Shown piece after piece: positions 16,096 through 23,974 of a stretch of DNA of 64,000 nt; the first letter of the stretch is position 1, and each line of letters starts with the position of its first letter. Position numbers and translations under genes: made by a program. The notes under the pieces are model-generated. The model was given only the letters and a program-made list of their open reading frames with translations. It searched no databases and had not been told where the DNA came from. The DNA comes from an uncultured Candidatus Saccharibacteria bacterium. Lineage in GTDB: Bacteria; Patescibacteriota; Saccharimonadia; Saccharimonadales; Saccharimonadaceae. The DNA lies in contig CAMYUU010000004.1 of the NCBI GenBank assembly GCA_947302355.1, positions 1-64,000 on the forward strand, read 5' to 3'.

Positions 16096-17061
16096 TTAAT
16101 TCGGGAAGGGGCGGTTCAGGACACTAGTGATGTCGTCGTCGTAGAATACCCTAGTGAAACCAGAAACATCGGCCAGGCCGTGTACTTTAGCTTTGTCGAA
16201 GACTACTGCGTTTTCTCGGATAGTGGCGGAACCGTAGATTTCGGCTTCGCCAAAGACCTTGGCGACTCCCTGAATGTCAGCTTTGCCACTAACCTTGACT
16301 TCATCGAGAATGACGACATGTCCATGGACTGCGGCATTACCCTCAATGATGTTTGCGCTGAAGATTCGGGCGTGTTCGTAGATTTGAGCTCGTCCGGTAA
16401 TGGTGCCACCATAGATTTCGACTTCACCGTGGGCTTTGGCTTCGCCAGTAACAACAGCGGAACCTCCGATTCTTGCATTGCCATAGACTCTGGCTTCGCC
16501 AGAAATTTCGGCGTACCCGAGAATTTGGGCTTGGCCGAAGACATGGGCTTTTCCTTTGATTCTGGCTTCCTGACTCACATGTGCTTCGCTGTCTATGCTG
16601 GCATATTCGCAGACAATGACATCGTCGCCGATTGTGGCCGATCCCATGATTTTGGCGTGGCCACTTACTGAAGCTTTGCCAAAAACTCTTGCATCGTTGC
16701 TAATTTTGGCATATTCTTCAATGATGGCCTCGTTGCAGACGTGTGCTGCGTTACGGATTTCGGCGTATCCCCAGGCTTCAGCATTGTCTTGAATGCTGGC
16801 TGTGCCGGAGATTTCGGCGCAATCGTGTATCGTGGCATCGTTTAAAACAGTCGCTTGTCCGTACGCCTTGGCGTCGTCGAAAACCCAGCAGTTTCCTTTC
16901 TGGCTAAGATTGTTTTTGCTCTCGACCCATCCTCCGTAATCTCCTTTTTTGACAAATGAGCCGATGCTCCTGAGTGCGCGAATACGATGAAGGGTCTTGA
17001 ACTCAAGGTTATCCAAAATCCTAATCGTTTCGCTAGTCAATTCGTACTTTAGCTCTTCCAT
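16096..17061 (-). CDS. YdcK-like hexapeptide-repeat left-handed beta-helix protein
   Basis: A 321-aa protein with no signal peptide, so probably cytoplasmic. After a ~45-residue head, GGWVESKNNLSQKGNCWVFDDAKAYG-type sequence resembles E. coli YdcK, as I remember it. Then ~35 imperfect hexapeptide turns run to the end (ARVFGKA, AEISGTA, ATIRENA type, with G/A-rich corners and I/V/A inside), the pattern of a left-handed beta-helix. Start: the ATG at 17061 sits 4-8 nt behind GAGAGGTGAT; a GTG three codons upstream overlaps that site and is less likely. Hexapeptide proteins are often acyltransferases, but no catalytic His or loop insertion is evident, so it could be structural. Function unknown. 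Confidence 0.8.
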   Translation of the reverse strand: MEELKYELTSETIRILDNLEFKTLHRIRALRSIGSFVKKGDYGGWVESKNNLSQKGNCWVFDDAKAYGQATVLNDATIHDCAEISGTASIQDNAEAWGYAEIRNAAHVCNEAIIEEYAKISNDARVFGKASVSGHAKIMGSATIGDDVIVCEYASIDSEAHVSQEARIKGKAHVFGQAQILGYAEISGEARVYGNARIGGSAVVTGEAKAHGEVEIYGGTITGRAQIYEHARIFSANIIEGNAAVHGHVVILDEVKVSGKADIQGVAKVFGEAEIYGSATIRENAVVFDKAKVHGLADVSGFTRVFYDDDITSVLNRPFPN

Positions 17062-17186
17062 TCTTATCACCTCTCAAAAACAACAATTTAAAGAGCTTGT
17101 TGAAATACACATAATTAATATATCATGATGGTGGATAATTGTATAGATGATGAGGGCCTATTAGGGGTAGGGCAAGTCTGTTATGC

Positions 17187-17215
17187 TTGACTTTTTTTAT
17201 TGCTTGTGGTATAAT
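17187..17215 (+). promoter_or_regulatory. Promoter of the 17282/17668 membrane-protein pair
   Basis: TTGACT at 17187-17192, 17-nt spacer, TATAAT at 17210-17215 with a TGG extended element. Transcription should start near 17222, which rules out upstream start codons for the first gene. Confidence 0.82.
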
Positions 17216-17281
17216 GGGGATGAGGTTTTGGAAAAGCTGGAACCTTGTGCCCATATAATCGAACAAGAAACGGGGGGAATC

Positions 17282-17659
17282 ATGGGCTTTATCAAGTTTA
17301 TCCTTTGCATAATTGCAATTCTTGTGGCGCATCTCGGGTCTAGGCGCGTGCGCGCTCTCGGGAACGATGGCGCTAGCGAGTTTTGGATTGTGGCGCTCAG
17401 TGTCGTGGTGAGTTTTGGCACTGCCTTGTTCATCTATTTGATGAGTGAACAGTGGGTTTATGAGTATTTTTACTCCAGACCTGAGCGCTATGAGACGCCA
17501 TTACGGGCAGGTGGCGATGGACTGAAAATCTATATTGTCATGCTCGTTATTGGCGCCTCGATGTTCTACCATGTAGTGCTGGAAGACGCATTGTCTCGTC
17601 GTTCGGCGACTATTCGTCGTCGTCGGCGTGAGGCTCGCACGAAGCGTCGTGCTATGTAG
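17282..17659 (+). CDS. Small membrane protein, unknown function
   Basis: 125 aa, with three predicted membrane segments (about residues 3-17, 34-53 and 83-98) and a strongly basic C-terminal tail (SATIRRRRREARTKRRAM) expected in the cytoplasm. I set the start at the ATG at 17282 because it follows GGGGGGAA and lies downstream of the promoter; a longer frame would begin upstream of the -10 box. G+C-rich codons compared with neighbours. I do not recognise the family. The next membrane gene begins 8 nt later, so the two are probably made together. Confidence 0.6.
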   Translation: MGFIKFILCIIAILVAHLGSRRVRALGNDGASEFWIVALSVVVSFGTALFIYLMSEQWVYEYFYSRPERYETPLRAGGDGLKIYIVMLVIGASMFYHVVLEDALSRRSATIRRRRREARTKRRAM

Positions 17660-17667
17660 GGGGGGAG

Positions 17668-17916
17668 ATGAAGCACGTTCTTTTGATTATTTTCCTGTTT
17701 GTCTTCTGCCTCGTGTTGACGCAGGGATCGCGCATGGTGGCGGCGACTTACTGGAATTGTGGTCTCGTTTTGCTTTTTAGCTTGTCGATGACCATAATTG
17801 CCACGCTCTTCCTCGGGTTATTCTTTGAGGCAGGGGCGAGTTGTGGCGTAGCTATCCTGTGCGGGATGATTGGTTACTTCGCTTACGAGGAGGGCATGGA
17901 AGAGATAGGAGGATAA
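17668..17916 (+). CDS. Small membrane protein, unknown function
   Basis: 82 aa with about three short hydrophobic segments covering most of its length, and an acidic end (EEGMEEIGG). Preceded by a GGGGGGAG Shine-Dalgarno site and second in a two-gene unit ended by a hairpin. No family recognised. Its association with the preceding basic-tailed protein suggests a small membrane pair, but this is inference. Confidence 0.6.
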   Translation: MKHVLLIIFLFVFCLVLTQGSRMVAATYWNCGLVLLFSLSMTIIATLFLGLFFEAGASCGVAILCGMIGYFAYEEGMEEIGG

Positions 17917-17949
17917 ACGTTAGTGTCCCTAGGTAATTCTGGGGGCAAG

Positions 17950-17976
17950 GCCCCCAGGTTTGCCTGGGGGCATTTT
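17950..17976 (+). terminator. Terminator after the small membrane pair
   Basis: 9-bp stem GCCCCCAGG / CCTGGGGGC with TTTG loop and a short T run. Confidence 0.82.
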
Positions 17977-18000
17977 CGTTGTAGATTTTTGGGTTTGAGT

Positions 18001-18006
18001 TATAAT
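18001..18006 (+). promoter_or_regulatory. -10 box of sbcB, leaderless arrangement
   Basis: TATAAT at 18001-18006, with a partial TTGTAG 16 nt upstream. Only 8 nt (AAATAGAT) separate it from the ATG at 18015, so the mRNA would begin at or next to the start codon. There is no Shine-Dalgarno site. Confidence 0.7.
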
Positions 18007-18014
18007 AAATAGAT

Positions 18015-19403
18015 ATGGAGGCGAATAGTTTTTTCTTTTATGATTTAGAAACTAGTGGCTTAAATGCGCGCGAGGATCGCATTATGCAATTTGCTGGCCA
18101 AAAGACTAATTTGGATTTGGAGCCAGTCGGTGAGCCGGTTAATATACTGGTAAAATTAACCGATGATGCCCTTCCTAGCCCAGGTGCTATTTTGGTAACT
18201 AAAATTACACCACAAGATACGTTAAGGGATGGCATTAGTGAAGTGGAGTTTGTAAAATATGTTCTAGATGAAATTTTTACTCCTGGTACGGTAGCGGTTG
18301 GTTATAATACTGTGCGTTTTGATGATGAGTTTATGCGGGCGATTTTGTGGCGCAATTTTTGTGATCCATATGAGTGGGAATGGAAGGACGGTCGATCGCG
18401 CTGGGATATGCTAGACGTCGTGAGGTTGACTAGGGCTCTGCGTCCTGAAGGGATTAATTGGCCAGTTACGGAAAAAGGACAACCGACTAATAGACTTGAA
18501 CTCTTAACAAAATTAAATGGATTAGAGCATTCTCATGCACATGATGCGCTTTCTGATGTATTTGCTACTATCGCTGTGGCTAAAATGATACGAAACAAAC
18601 AACCAAAGCTTTTCGAGTATCTCTTTAAGATGCGGAATAAGAATGAAGTAAAGAAGCTAGTGAATCTTGAGGATAAACAACCATTCGTATATGCATCTGG
18701 CAGATATTCGTCGGAATACAATAAAACTACTGTGGCTTTTCCGTTGACGGTGGGTAGGAACGGTAATGTGCTAGTATATGATTTGCGTTATAATCTGGAG
18801 GAGGTGATGGATGCGGTTGAGCTCGGCAAAAAAGATGCGAAAGCAGAGGGGGCTAGAAAATCGTTTTATCCGATTGTGAAGGAATTATGTTTTAATAAAT
18901 GTCCAGCTGTGGCACCTGTTTCAGTACTAAATGGGAATGGATGGGAAAAGATTGGATTGAGTGAGGATGAAGTGAAGAGTAATTTGGATATTCTGTTAAG
19001 ACATCCTGAGTTTGCTGAGCAAATGCGCGAAGAGGTTGAAAAGCTTCCGGAATTTCCGCCGGCGTTGGAGCCAGAAGCGGCACTATATGATGGTTTTTTG
19101 AACGATGCGGATCGCGGTAAAGTGGCAATCGTGCGCAATCTCGAACCTGAGAAGCTTGCGGATTATCATCCTGATTTTATAGATGATAGATTACCCGATT
19201 TGCTATTGCATTATAAAGGACGGAATTTCCCACAGGCTTTATCTGAGGATGAGAGCGCCAAGTGGCAGGAGTACCGTAAACAACGTCTTGAGCGTTTGAC
19301 GCCGAATTTCTTAGCCGAATTAGAGCTTGCTTATAAAAGAGATGAATATGTAGCGGAAGAATTGAAGTTGTATTTTGAATCTTTATTTGATCAAGATTAT
19401 TGA
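18015..19403 (+). CDS. sbcB: Exodeoxyribonuclease I (3'-5' ssDNA exonuclease)
   Basis: 462 aa, close to the ~475 of E. coli ExoI. It removes nucleotides from 3' single-stranded ends in recombination and mismatch repair. A DEDDh exonuclease core spans residues 1-200: YDLETSGL (Asp and Glu metal ligands), VGYNTVRFDDEFMR, RSRWDMLDV, then HSHAHDALSDVFAT with the last His and Asp. The ExoI-specific SH3-like and helical parts follow. Transcribed alone; the promoter is only 8 nt before the start. ExoI is not among the most widespread exonucleases in CPR, so it is a notable repair gene here. Confidence 0.9.
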   Translation: MEANSFFFYDLETSGLNAREDRIMQFAGQKTNLDLEPVGEPVNILVKLTDDALPSPGAILVTKITPQDTLRDGISEVEFVKYVLDEIFTPGTVAVGYNTVRFDDEFMRAILWRNFCDPYEWEWKDGRSRWDMLDVVRLTRALRPEGINWPVTEKGQPTNRLELLTKLNGLEHSHAHDALSDVFATIAVAKMIRNKQPKLFEYLFKMRNKNEVKKLVNLEDKQPFVYASGRYSSEYNKTTVAFPLTVGRNGNVLVYDLRYNLEEVMDAVELGKKDAKAEGARKSFYPIVKELCFNKCPAVAPVSVLNGNGWEKIGLSEDEVKSNLDILLRHPEFAEQMREEVEKLPEFPPALEPEAALYDGFLNDADRGKVAIVRNLEPEKLADYHPDFIDDRLPDLLLHYKGRNFPQALSEDESAKWQEYRKQRLERLTPNFLAELELAYKRDEYVAEELKLYFESLFDQDY

Positions 19404-19427
19404 ATTTTATTGAAATTATGATATAAT
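19400..19427 (+). promoter_or_regulatory. Promoter of the 19489 membrane protein, with leaderless mini-ORF
   Basis: TTGAAT at 19400-19405, 16-nt spacer, TATAAT at 19422-19427 with TGA before it. Six nt downstream an ATG opens a 4-codon frame MNKV ending in TAA at 19446-19448; the annotated gene starts 40 nt later with its own AAAGGGAAG site. The mini-ORF could be a leaderless upstream peptide or chance. Confidence 0.6.
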
Positions 19428-19488
19428 ATTGGTATGAATAAGGTTTAAGAAGGCCTCGTACCCTCACAACTAGTAGAAAGGGAAGAAA

Positions 19489-19758
19489 ATGGGAGCTGTC
19501 AATGTAATCCTGGTGTTTTTTTTCATGGTGTTAGCCTTGGCGTATGTTGGTTGGCTTGGCAAGATCGGGGTTCGTAAGGAGGCTATTGTCGTTGCTTCGG
19601 CGACGTGTGCATTCATCTTTTCTGTGATGTTGAAGATTGTGATGGATGATTTATGTGGCGATTGGCGGTATACTTGGATTACGCTTTTAGGCGTGTTCTG
19701 CGTCTTCTTCTGTGTGTTGCATTGCATTGGAAGTGGCCAGCAAGGAAAGGGGGCGTAG
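19489..19758 (+). CDS. Small membrane protein, unknown function
   Basis: 89 aa with three hydrophobic segments (about residues 4-21, 30-47 and 60-79) and a short Gly/Lys-rich end. RBS AAAGGGAAG lies 4-8 nt before ATG. It resembles the pair at 17282-17916 in size, hydrophobicity and G/T-rich codons, but I cannot show homology. No family recognised. Confidence 0.55.
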   Translation: MGAVNVILVFFFMVLALAYVGWLGKIGVRKEAIVVASATCAFIFSVMLKIVMDDLCGDWRYTWITLLGVFCVFFCVLHCIGSGQQGKGA

Positions 19759-19850
19759 TCACGGCATTCCGGTATACTAGAACGACATGAGTCGTATTAA
19801 TGGCATCCATTTATTTTCACTACTAGCAACCCATCTTTTTCAGAGAGGGG

Positions 19851-19877
19851 AGCCCTCGGGTAATACCGAGGGCTTTT
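19851..19877 (+). terminator. Terminator upstream of ldh
   Basis: 9-bp stem AGCCCTCGG / CCGAGGGCT, GTAATA loop, four T. A TATACT-like box at 19772-19777 lies between the preceding gene and this hairpin, so a ~95-nt RNA is possible; otherwise the hairpin ends the 19489 gene. Confidence 0.8.
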
Positions 19878-19879
19878 GC

Positions 19880-19908
19880 TTGGTTAATGAAAATGGTTAT
19901 GGTATAAT
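19880..19908 (+). promoter_or_regulatory. Promoter of ldh, leaderless arrangement
   Basis: TTGGTT at 19880-19885, 17-nt spacer, TATAAT at 19903-19908 with TGG before it. The ATG is just 6 nt downstream, with no Shine-Dalgarno site. Confidence 0.78.
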
Positions 19909-19914
19909 ATAGGT

Positions 19915-20835
19915 ATGGATAATAATAAAATAATGATTGTAGGGACGGGCAATGTGGGGGCAAGTATAGCCTTTGCGCTTTTGAATCAACGTACAGCGGT
20001 AAATGAAATTGTGTTAACGGATATTGTTGCGCGTGATGCTGAGGGTGAGGCTATGGATTTAAGAGATGCTCTAGCAGTAGCTCCTAGTTATGTTAAAATA
20101 AGCAATGGTACCTATCAAGATGCGAGGGATTGTGATGTAGTAGTGATTGCGGCTGGCGCCAATCAGAAGCCAGGTGAAACCCGCATGCAACTTCTGCGCA
20201 AGAACGTAAATATTTTGCAGGGTATGATTGAACAGATTATGGCCAGTGGGTTTGATGGTATTTTTCTGGTAGTGACTAACCCTATGGATGTATTGACTTA
20301 TTATACGATGAAATTTTCTGGTTTGCCGGCTGAGCGCGTGATTGGCTCTGGCACGGTGCTGGATTCTGCGAGATTGAGACAGCGAATTGCGGGATACATG
20401 AATGTTAATCCGAAATCTGTGCATGCTTATCAAATTGGCGAGCACGGTGATTCGGAGCTTACTTTGTGGTCACTAGCGGATATGGGCGGTCAAAAAATAA
20501 CTGAGTTATTGCCAGAATCTACAAGGAATGATATTTCGGATTTTGTGAAGAAAGAGGCCTACGATATTATCGAGCGTAAAGGTGCGACTTATTATGGCAT
20601 CGCGACTTGCACTGCTCAGATTTTAAATTGTATTCTGAATGACGAAATGCGCGTACTCTCGGTGTCTTCTTTCGATGAGTTTTCTAATACTTCGTTCGGC
20701 TTTCCATCAGTAGTTGGGCGGGCTGGCATTATTCGCCGTCTTGATCTTAAGATTTCGGAAAAAGAGGGAATAGAGCTACAGAAGTCAATTAATGTTCTAA
20801 AAAAAGCTATAGAATCTGCTAAAATAAAGATATGA
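19915..20835 (+). CDS. ldh: L-lactate dehydrogenase
   Basis: 306 aa NAD-dependent dehydrogenase that reduces pyruvate to lactate to regenerate NAD+. N-terminal Rossmann motif VGTGNVGASIA (residues 9-19). The specificity loop reads GANQKPGETR: the Gln marks lactate dehydrogenase, where malate dehydrogenases have Arg. The VVTNPMDVLTY strand and the catalytic-histidine motif IGEHGDSE (His ~182) are complete. Fits a fermentative, reduced metabolism. The stop overlaps the next gene by 4 nt (ATGA), suggesting one transcript. Confidence 0.93.
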   Translation: MDNNKIMIVGTGNVGASIAFALLNQRTAVNEIVLTDIVARDAEGEAMDLRDALAVAPSYVKISNGTYQDARDCDVVVIAAGANQKPGETRMQLLRKNVNILQGMIEQIMASGFDGIFLVVTNPMDVLTYYTMKFSGLPAERVIGSGTVLDSARLRQRIAGYMNVNPKSVHAYQIGEHGDSELTLWSLADMGGQKITELLPESTRNDISDFVKKEAYDIIERKGATYYGIATCTAQILNCILNDEMRVLSVSSFDEFSNTSFGFPSVVGRAGIIRRLDLKISEKEGIELQKSINVLKKAIESAKIKI

Positions 20836-22724
20836 GAAAGAATCGTTTATTGATTTGTCGACTTATGTTTTTTGTTTGTTGTTCACTGTTTTTTGGATTA
20901 TTGGTCGACCAAACCGTATTTGCGGGCGTAAATGATTTTTATTTTAGTGATTTTACTGGTGATTATTATTTATCGAAAGACACTGAAGGCGTTTCGCATT
21001 TGAGAGTAGTTGAAAGTGTGACGGCTGAGTTCCCAAATTATAATCAAAATAAAGGTATTTGTCGCCAGATATCTTATACGAATAAAGATAAAACAAATGT
21101 TACTTTGCCGAATTTGAATCGTGGTAATTTGAAATTAACTCGGAATGGCTTAGCTGAGCCTATTTATAGTATTGAGAAAGTAGACAAGTATTACAATGTC
21201 TGCACTGGTACTGAGGAATATCTCCTAGGTAAACAAACATATGTTTTTGAATATGAATTTGAAAAGGTCATAACCGAGTATGATGATAATAAGCATGGTT
21301 ATCAGGAATTGTATTGGGATACGAATGGTAGCGGTTCAATGCAAAGATTTGATTCGGTCACGGCGAGGGTGCACTTTGGAGATGGGGTTGAGTCAGAATT
21401 CACTGGTGATAGTTGGTGTTATGTCGGAGCTTATGGGGTGAGCGGTCAAGATAGGTGTGAGATTTCAAAGATTGATGATGGGGTAGAGTTTCATGCCGAA
21501 GATTTGAGCGCGTATGAGAATTTAACATTTGATATTGAATTTGAAGCTGGAAGCTTCGTGGTGCCTGGACTGGAGGACGACTATACTTATTTCTGGCTTT
21601 TAATAATTTTGAATATTCTATGTATAATTAGTATCATTTTGACAATTAGAAAAACATTGAAGTTGCGCGCTAAGGCTAAGTATTATAAAAGAATCTTTGC
21701 TAAACCTGAATATCAACCAAGCAAAGATTATTCGTTGACCGAGATGGCAGAGGTGTATCTTGGTGAGAAAAAGAGCACAGAGGTGGCAATGTTGCTTGAA
21801 ATGATTGTGCAGCATAAAGTTGATTTAGTGAAATACGAAAAGAAAAAGTGGGGCTTAACCGTCAAGGAAGCGGTGCAAGGTGAATATGAGGACTTGTTGA
21901 CAATTTTAAATAATGGAACTAAGCCCGAGGTGGGTAAAACCATAAAGATAGAAAGTCACTCGGCGACAACAAAGCTAATTGATTTAAGGCACAGCATGGA
22001 AAAGAAAGTTCTGAGTGATATAAAGAGGGATGGTCTAGTGGAAGAGGACTATAAGACTGGGAGCAGTAAAAAACGTGGTTTGCTAAATACGTTTATGATG
22101 ACGATGACATTAATTCCATTTATTTTGATGGCTTTACTGTTTGTCGTAGCAATACTGAGTGGGTGGTTGGGGCTAGATGTTCCATATGGAAAGCGAATGA
22201 TTATCGATGAAGAGGATTTTTTTATAAGTGCTTTGATGGTGATTGTGCCGACAGTAATGATTTGCGTTTTCTGCACAGACAGAGTTGCGCAATATAAGGG
22301 TTTTACTGAAAAAGGACTAAAAGCTTCCAAATACATGGAAGGTCTGAAGCTATATATCGGAATGGCAGAGGCTGACCGAATGAAGATACTACAAAGCGTG
22401 GAGGGCGCAGATGTTTCTGCTGATGGGATCGTAAAATTGTATGAGAAACTTTTGCCATATGCGGCGATATTTGGTTTGGAGAAGAGTTGGATGGATGAGA
22501 TGAAGGAATACTGTAAAGTCGAAGAGATTGAGGAGCCGGATTATTTAATGTCTGGTATTACGGCGATGGAACTTTCGCGCGGATTGCATAATGCGGCTTC
22601 GTATGTGGCTACTTCTACTGCGATGAGTAGTTCTGGTGGTAGTTCATCTTCTGGCTTCTCTGGCGGTGGCGGGGGAGGATTTTCTGGCGGTGGCGGTGGC
22701 GGGGGAGGATTTTCTGGTCGTTGA
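20832..22724 (+). CDS. DUF2207-type membrane protein with Gly/Ser-rich tail
   Basis: 630 aa. A signal peptide (residues ~1-30) is followed by a ~220-residue extracytoplasmic domain, a membrane segment near 250-272, a cytoplasmic helical part, two further segments near 420-445 and 460-480, another soluble part and a tail of SGGGGGG units. This is the layout of the DUF2207 (predicted membrane protein) family, whose function is unknown. It starts inside the ldh stop codon, so the two are co-transcribed; no functional link is implied. Confidence 0.78.
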   Translation: MRKNRLLICRLMFFVCCSLFFGLLVDQTVFAGVNDFYFSDFTGDYYLSKDTEGVSHLRVVESVTAEFPNYNQNKGICRQISYTNKDKTNVTLPNLNRGNLKLTRNGLAEPIYSIEKVDKYYNVCTGTEEYLLGKQTYVFEYEFEKVITEYDDNKHGYQELYWDTNGSGSMQRFDSVTARVHFGDGVESEFTGDSWCYVGAYGVSGQDRCEISKIDDGVEFHAEDLSAYENLTFDIEFEAGSFVVPGLEDDYTYFWLLIILNILCIISIILTIRKTLKLRAKAKYYKRIFAKPEYQPSKDYSLTEMAEVYLGEKKSTEVAMLLEMIVQHKVDLVKYEKKKWGLTVKEAVQGEYEDLLTILNNGTKPEVGKTIKIESHSATTKLIDLRHSMEKKVLSDIKRDGLVEEDYKTGSSKKRGLLNTFMMTMTLIPFILMALLFVVAILSGWLGLDVPYGKRMIIDEEDFFISALMVIVPTVMICVFCTDRVAQYKGFTEKGLKASKYMEGLKLYIGMAEADRMKILQSVEGADVSADGIVKLYEKLLPYAAIFGLEKSWMDEMKEYCKVEEIEEPDYLMSGITAMELSRGLHNAASYVATSTAMSSSGGSSSSGFSGGGGGGFSGGGGGGGGFSGR

Positions 22725-22768
22725 TTACATTTTGATTAATCATACTGGTATTGGTTTTTGAATAATTG

Positions 22769-22777
22769 TGTTATAAT
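22769..22777 (+). promoter_or_regulatory. Extended -10 promoter upstream of the 22823 gene
   Basis: TGTTATAAT (TATAAT 22772-22777) with a ~40-nt leader and GAGGAAT site before the ATG at 22823. metG, 9 nt after that gene, probably shares this promoter. Confidence 0.65.
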
Positions 22778-22822
22778 AAAGCCATAAGCATGATTACAAA
22801 TTTTAATTTTGAGGAATAAAGA

Positions 22823-23965
22823 ATGGATCCAACAAATAACAACCCAACAATTACACCAGCTTCTTCGCCGGAGCCACAGCTTGGTGGTACAGATCAATCA
22901 AATCCTGTGGCATCGCCTACTTCTGGTCCTACTTTGGAGCCTTTAGCTATACAACCATCAGCGCAGAGTCCTCTTGCTGCGACAGATCAAGCTCAGCCAG
23001 CAATGACATCTCGGATTCAGACGCCTGCATCTAATCCGACTGCGAGTGGGGTGCCGCAAGCGGCTCCATCTCCTGCGTCAATAGCTTCAGTGCCACCAGT
23101 GGCGCCTGCTGGTCCCACAATCGCTGCTCCAGTGAACCCCATTATTAACCCGGGTGTTTCTTCGGCACAGAATGGGGTTGGTGCGACAGATGCAATCTTG
23201 CGGCCTGATCCTATTCCTGAACCAGATCCCGTAGAAGAAGAACTAAAGGCTCCAATGCGAGCAGCTGCGCCTGTGCCAGGTTCGATTGGTTCGGCGGTTT
23301 CTGGACCTACTGGTGATTTAGCTTCTTCCGATGGCCAAACTCCTAGTGTTTCTTTTAATGACCCAGCTACACAACCAATTGCCTCAAGTAGTGATCAATT
23401 ACAGCAGTCTGGCGCTCCGAAAAAGACGGATCGTAAGACTTTGATTGCTTTAATTATTGTGGCGGCTATGGTTGTGATTGTTTTGGGGTTTGTGCTAGTT
23501 ATGCAATTCATTACTCCATCGCCTTCTAGTCCTAGTACGTCTGGTACAACTAATAACTCTAATACGGCTAACAATACGATTTCCGAACCCGAGCAGAAAA
23601 ATATCGATAATGGTAATACGTCGAGTGCTGTGATTTCTAAGATGAGTTGTACTCGTGCCATGACTAGCGCGGAGCTAGAGGACTTCGAAGATGCTGCTTC
23701 TGGTAATGTCAATGTTAGTGCTAAATTTTCGGACGATAAACTCTCTTCAATAACCTTAGTCAAAATGGTAACATACAATAATGAAGATGCTGTCGATAAT
23801 GAGCCGGTCGAAGAGGTGCTAGAAAACGCTAGTAGTGATGACATTTCGGTTGCTACTGCGCCTACTTATTATTTATCCGTTAGTGATGATGGAACTATCG
23901 ATTTGACTAAAACTGGTATCCAAAAGAATTACGAGCTTCTTGACTTCACCTGCGAAGTATTGTAG
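22823..23965 (+). CDS. Pro/Ala/Ser-rich single-pass membrane protein, unknown function
   Basis: 380 aa. The first ~195 residues are a disordered Pro/Ala/Ser/Thr/Gln-rich stretch, then a basic patch (KKTDRKT), one membrane segment (about 205-230) and an outer domain of ~150 residues with a Ser/Thr/Asn linker and two cysteines (MSCTRAM and the final FTCEVL), possibly a disulfide. No N-terminal signal, so the long proline-rich part should be inside the cell. Not recognised. Upstream of metG by only 9 nt. Confidence 0.65.
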   Translation: MDPTNNNPTITPASSPEPQLGGTDQSNPVASPTSGPTLEPLAIQPSAQSPLAATDQAQPAMTSRIQTPASNPTASGVPQAAPSPASIASVPPVAPAGPTIAAPVNPIINPGVSSAQNGVGATDAILRPDPIPEPDPVEEELKAPMRAAAPVPGSIGSAVSGPTGDLASSDGQTPSVSFNDPATQPIASSSDQLQQSGAPKKTDRKTLIALIIVAAMVVIVLGFVLVMQFITPSPSSPSTSGTTNNSNTANNTISEPEQKNIDNGNTSSAVISKMSCTRAMTSAELEDFEDAASGNVNVSAKFSDDKLSSITLVKMVTYNNEDAVDNEPVEEVLENASSDDISVATAPTYYLSVSDDGTIDLTKTGIQKNYELLDFTCEVL

Positions 23966-23974
23966 AATTTTTTT

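Noticed and set aside
16081-16671. 196-codon plus-strand frame
   Set aside because: It is the antisense of the hexapeptide protein; the repetitive coding on the minus strand keeps the other strand open and no SD or promoter precedes it.
17183-17281. Longer start for the 125-aa membrane protein
   Set aside because: The upstream ATG lies before the promoter's own -10 box.
19759-19914. 41-codon frame at 19788 (starts MSRINGIH)
   Set aside because: No SD, runs through a terminator and the ldh promoter; a short RNA ended by the hairpin is likelier than a protein.
22640-22720. GGTGGCGG repeats as a DNA repeat or CRISPR remnant
   Set aside because: They encode the glycine-rich tail of the DUF2207-type protein, in frame and without spacers. 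No CRISPR array is seen in the window.
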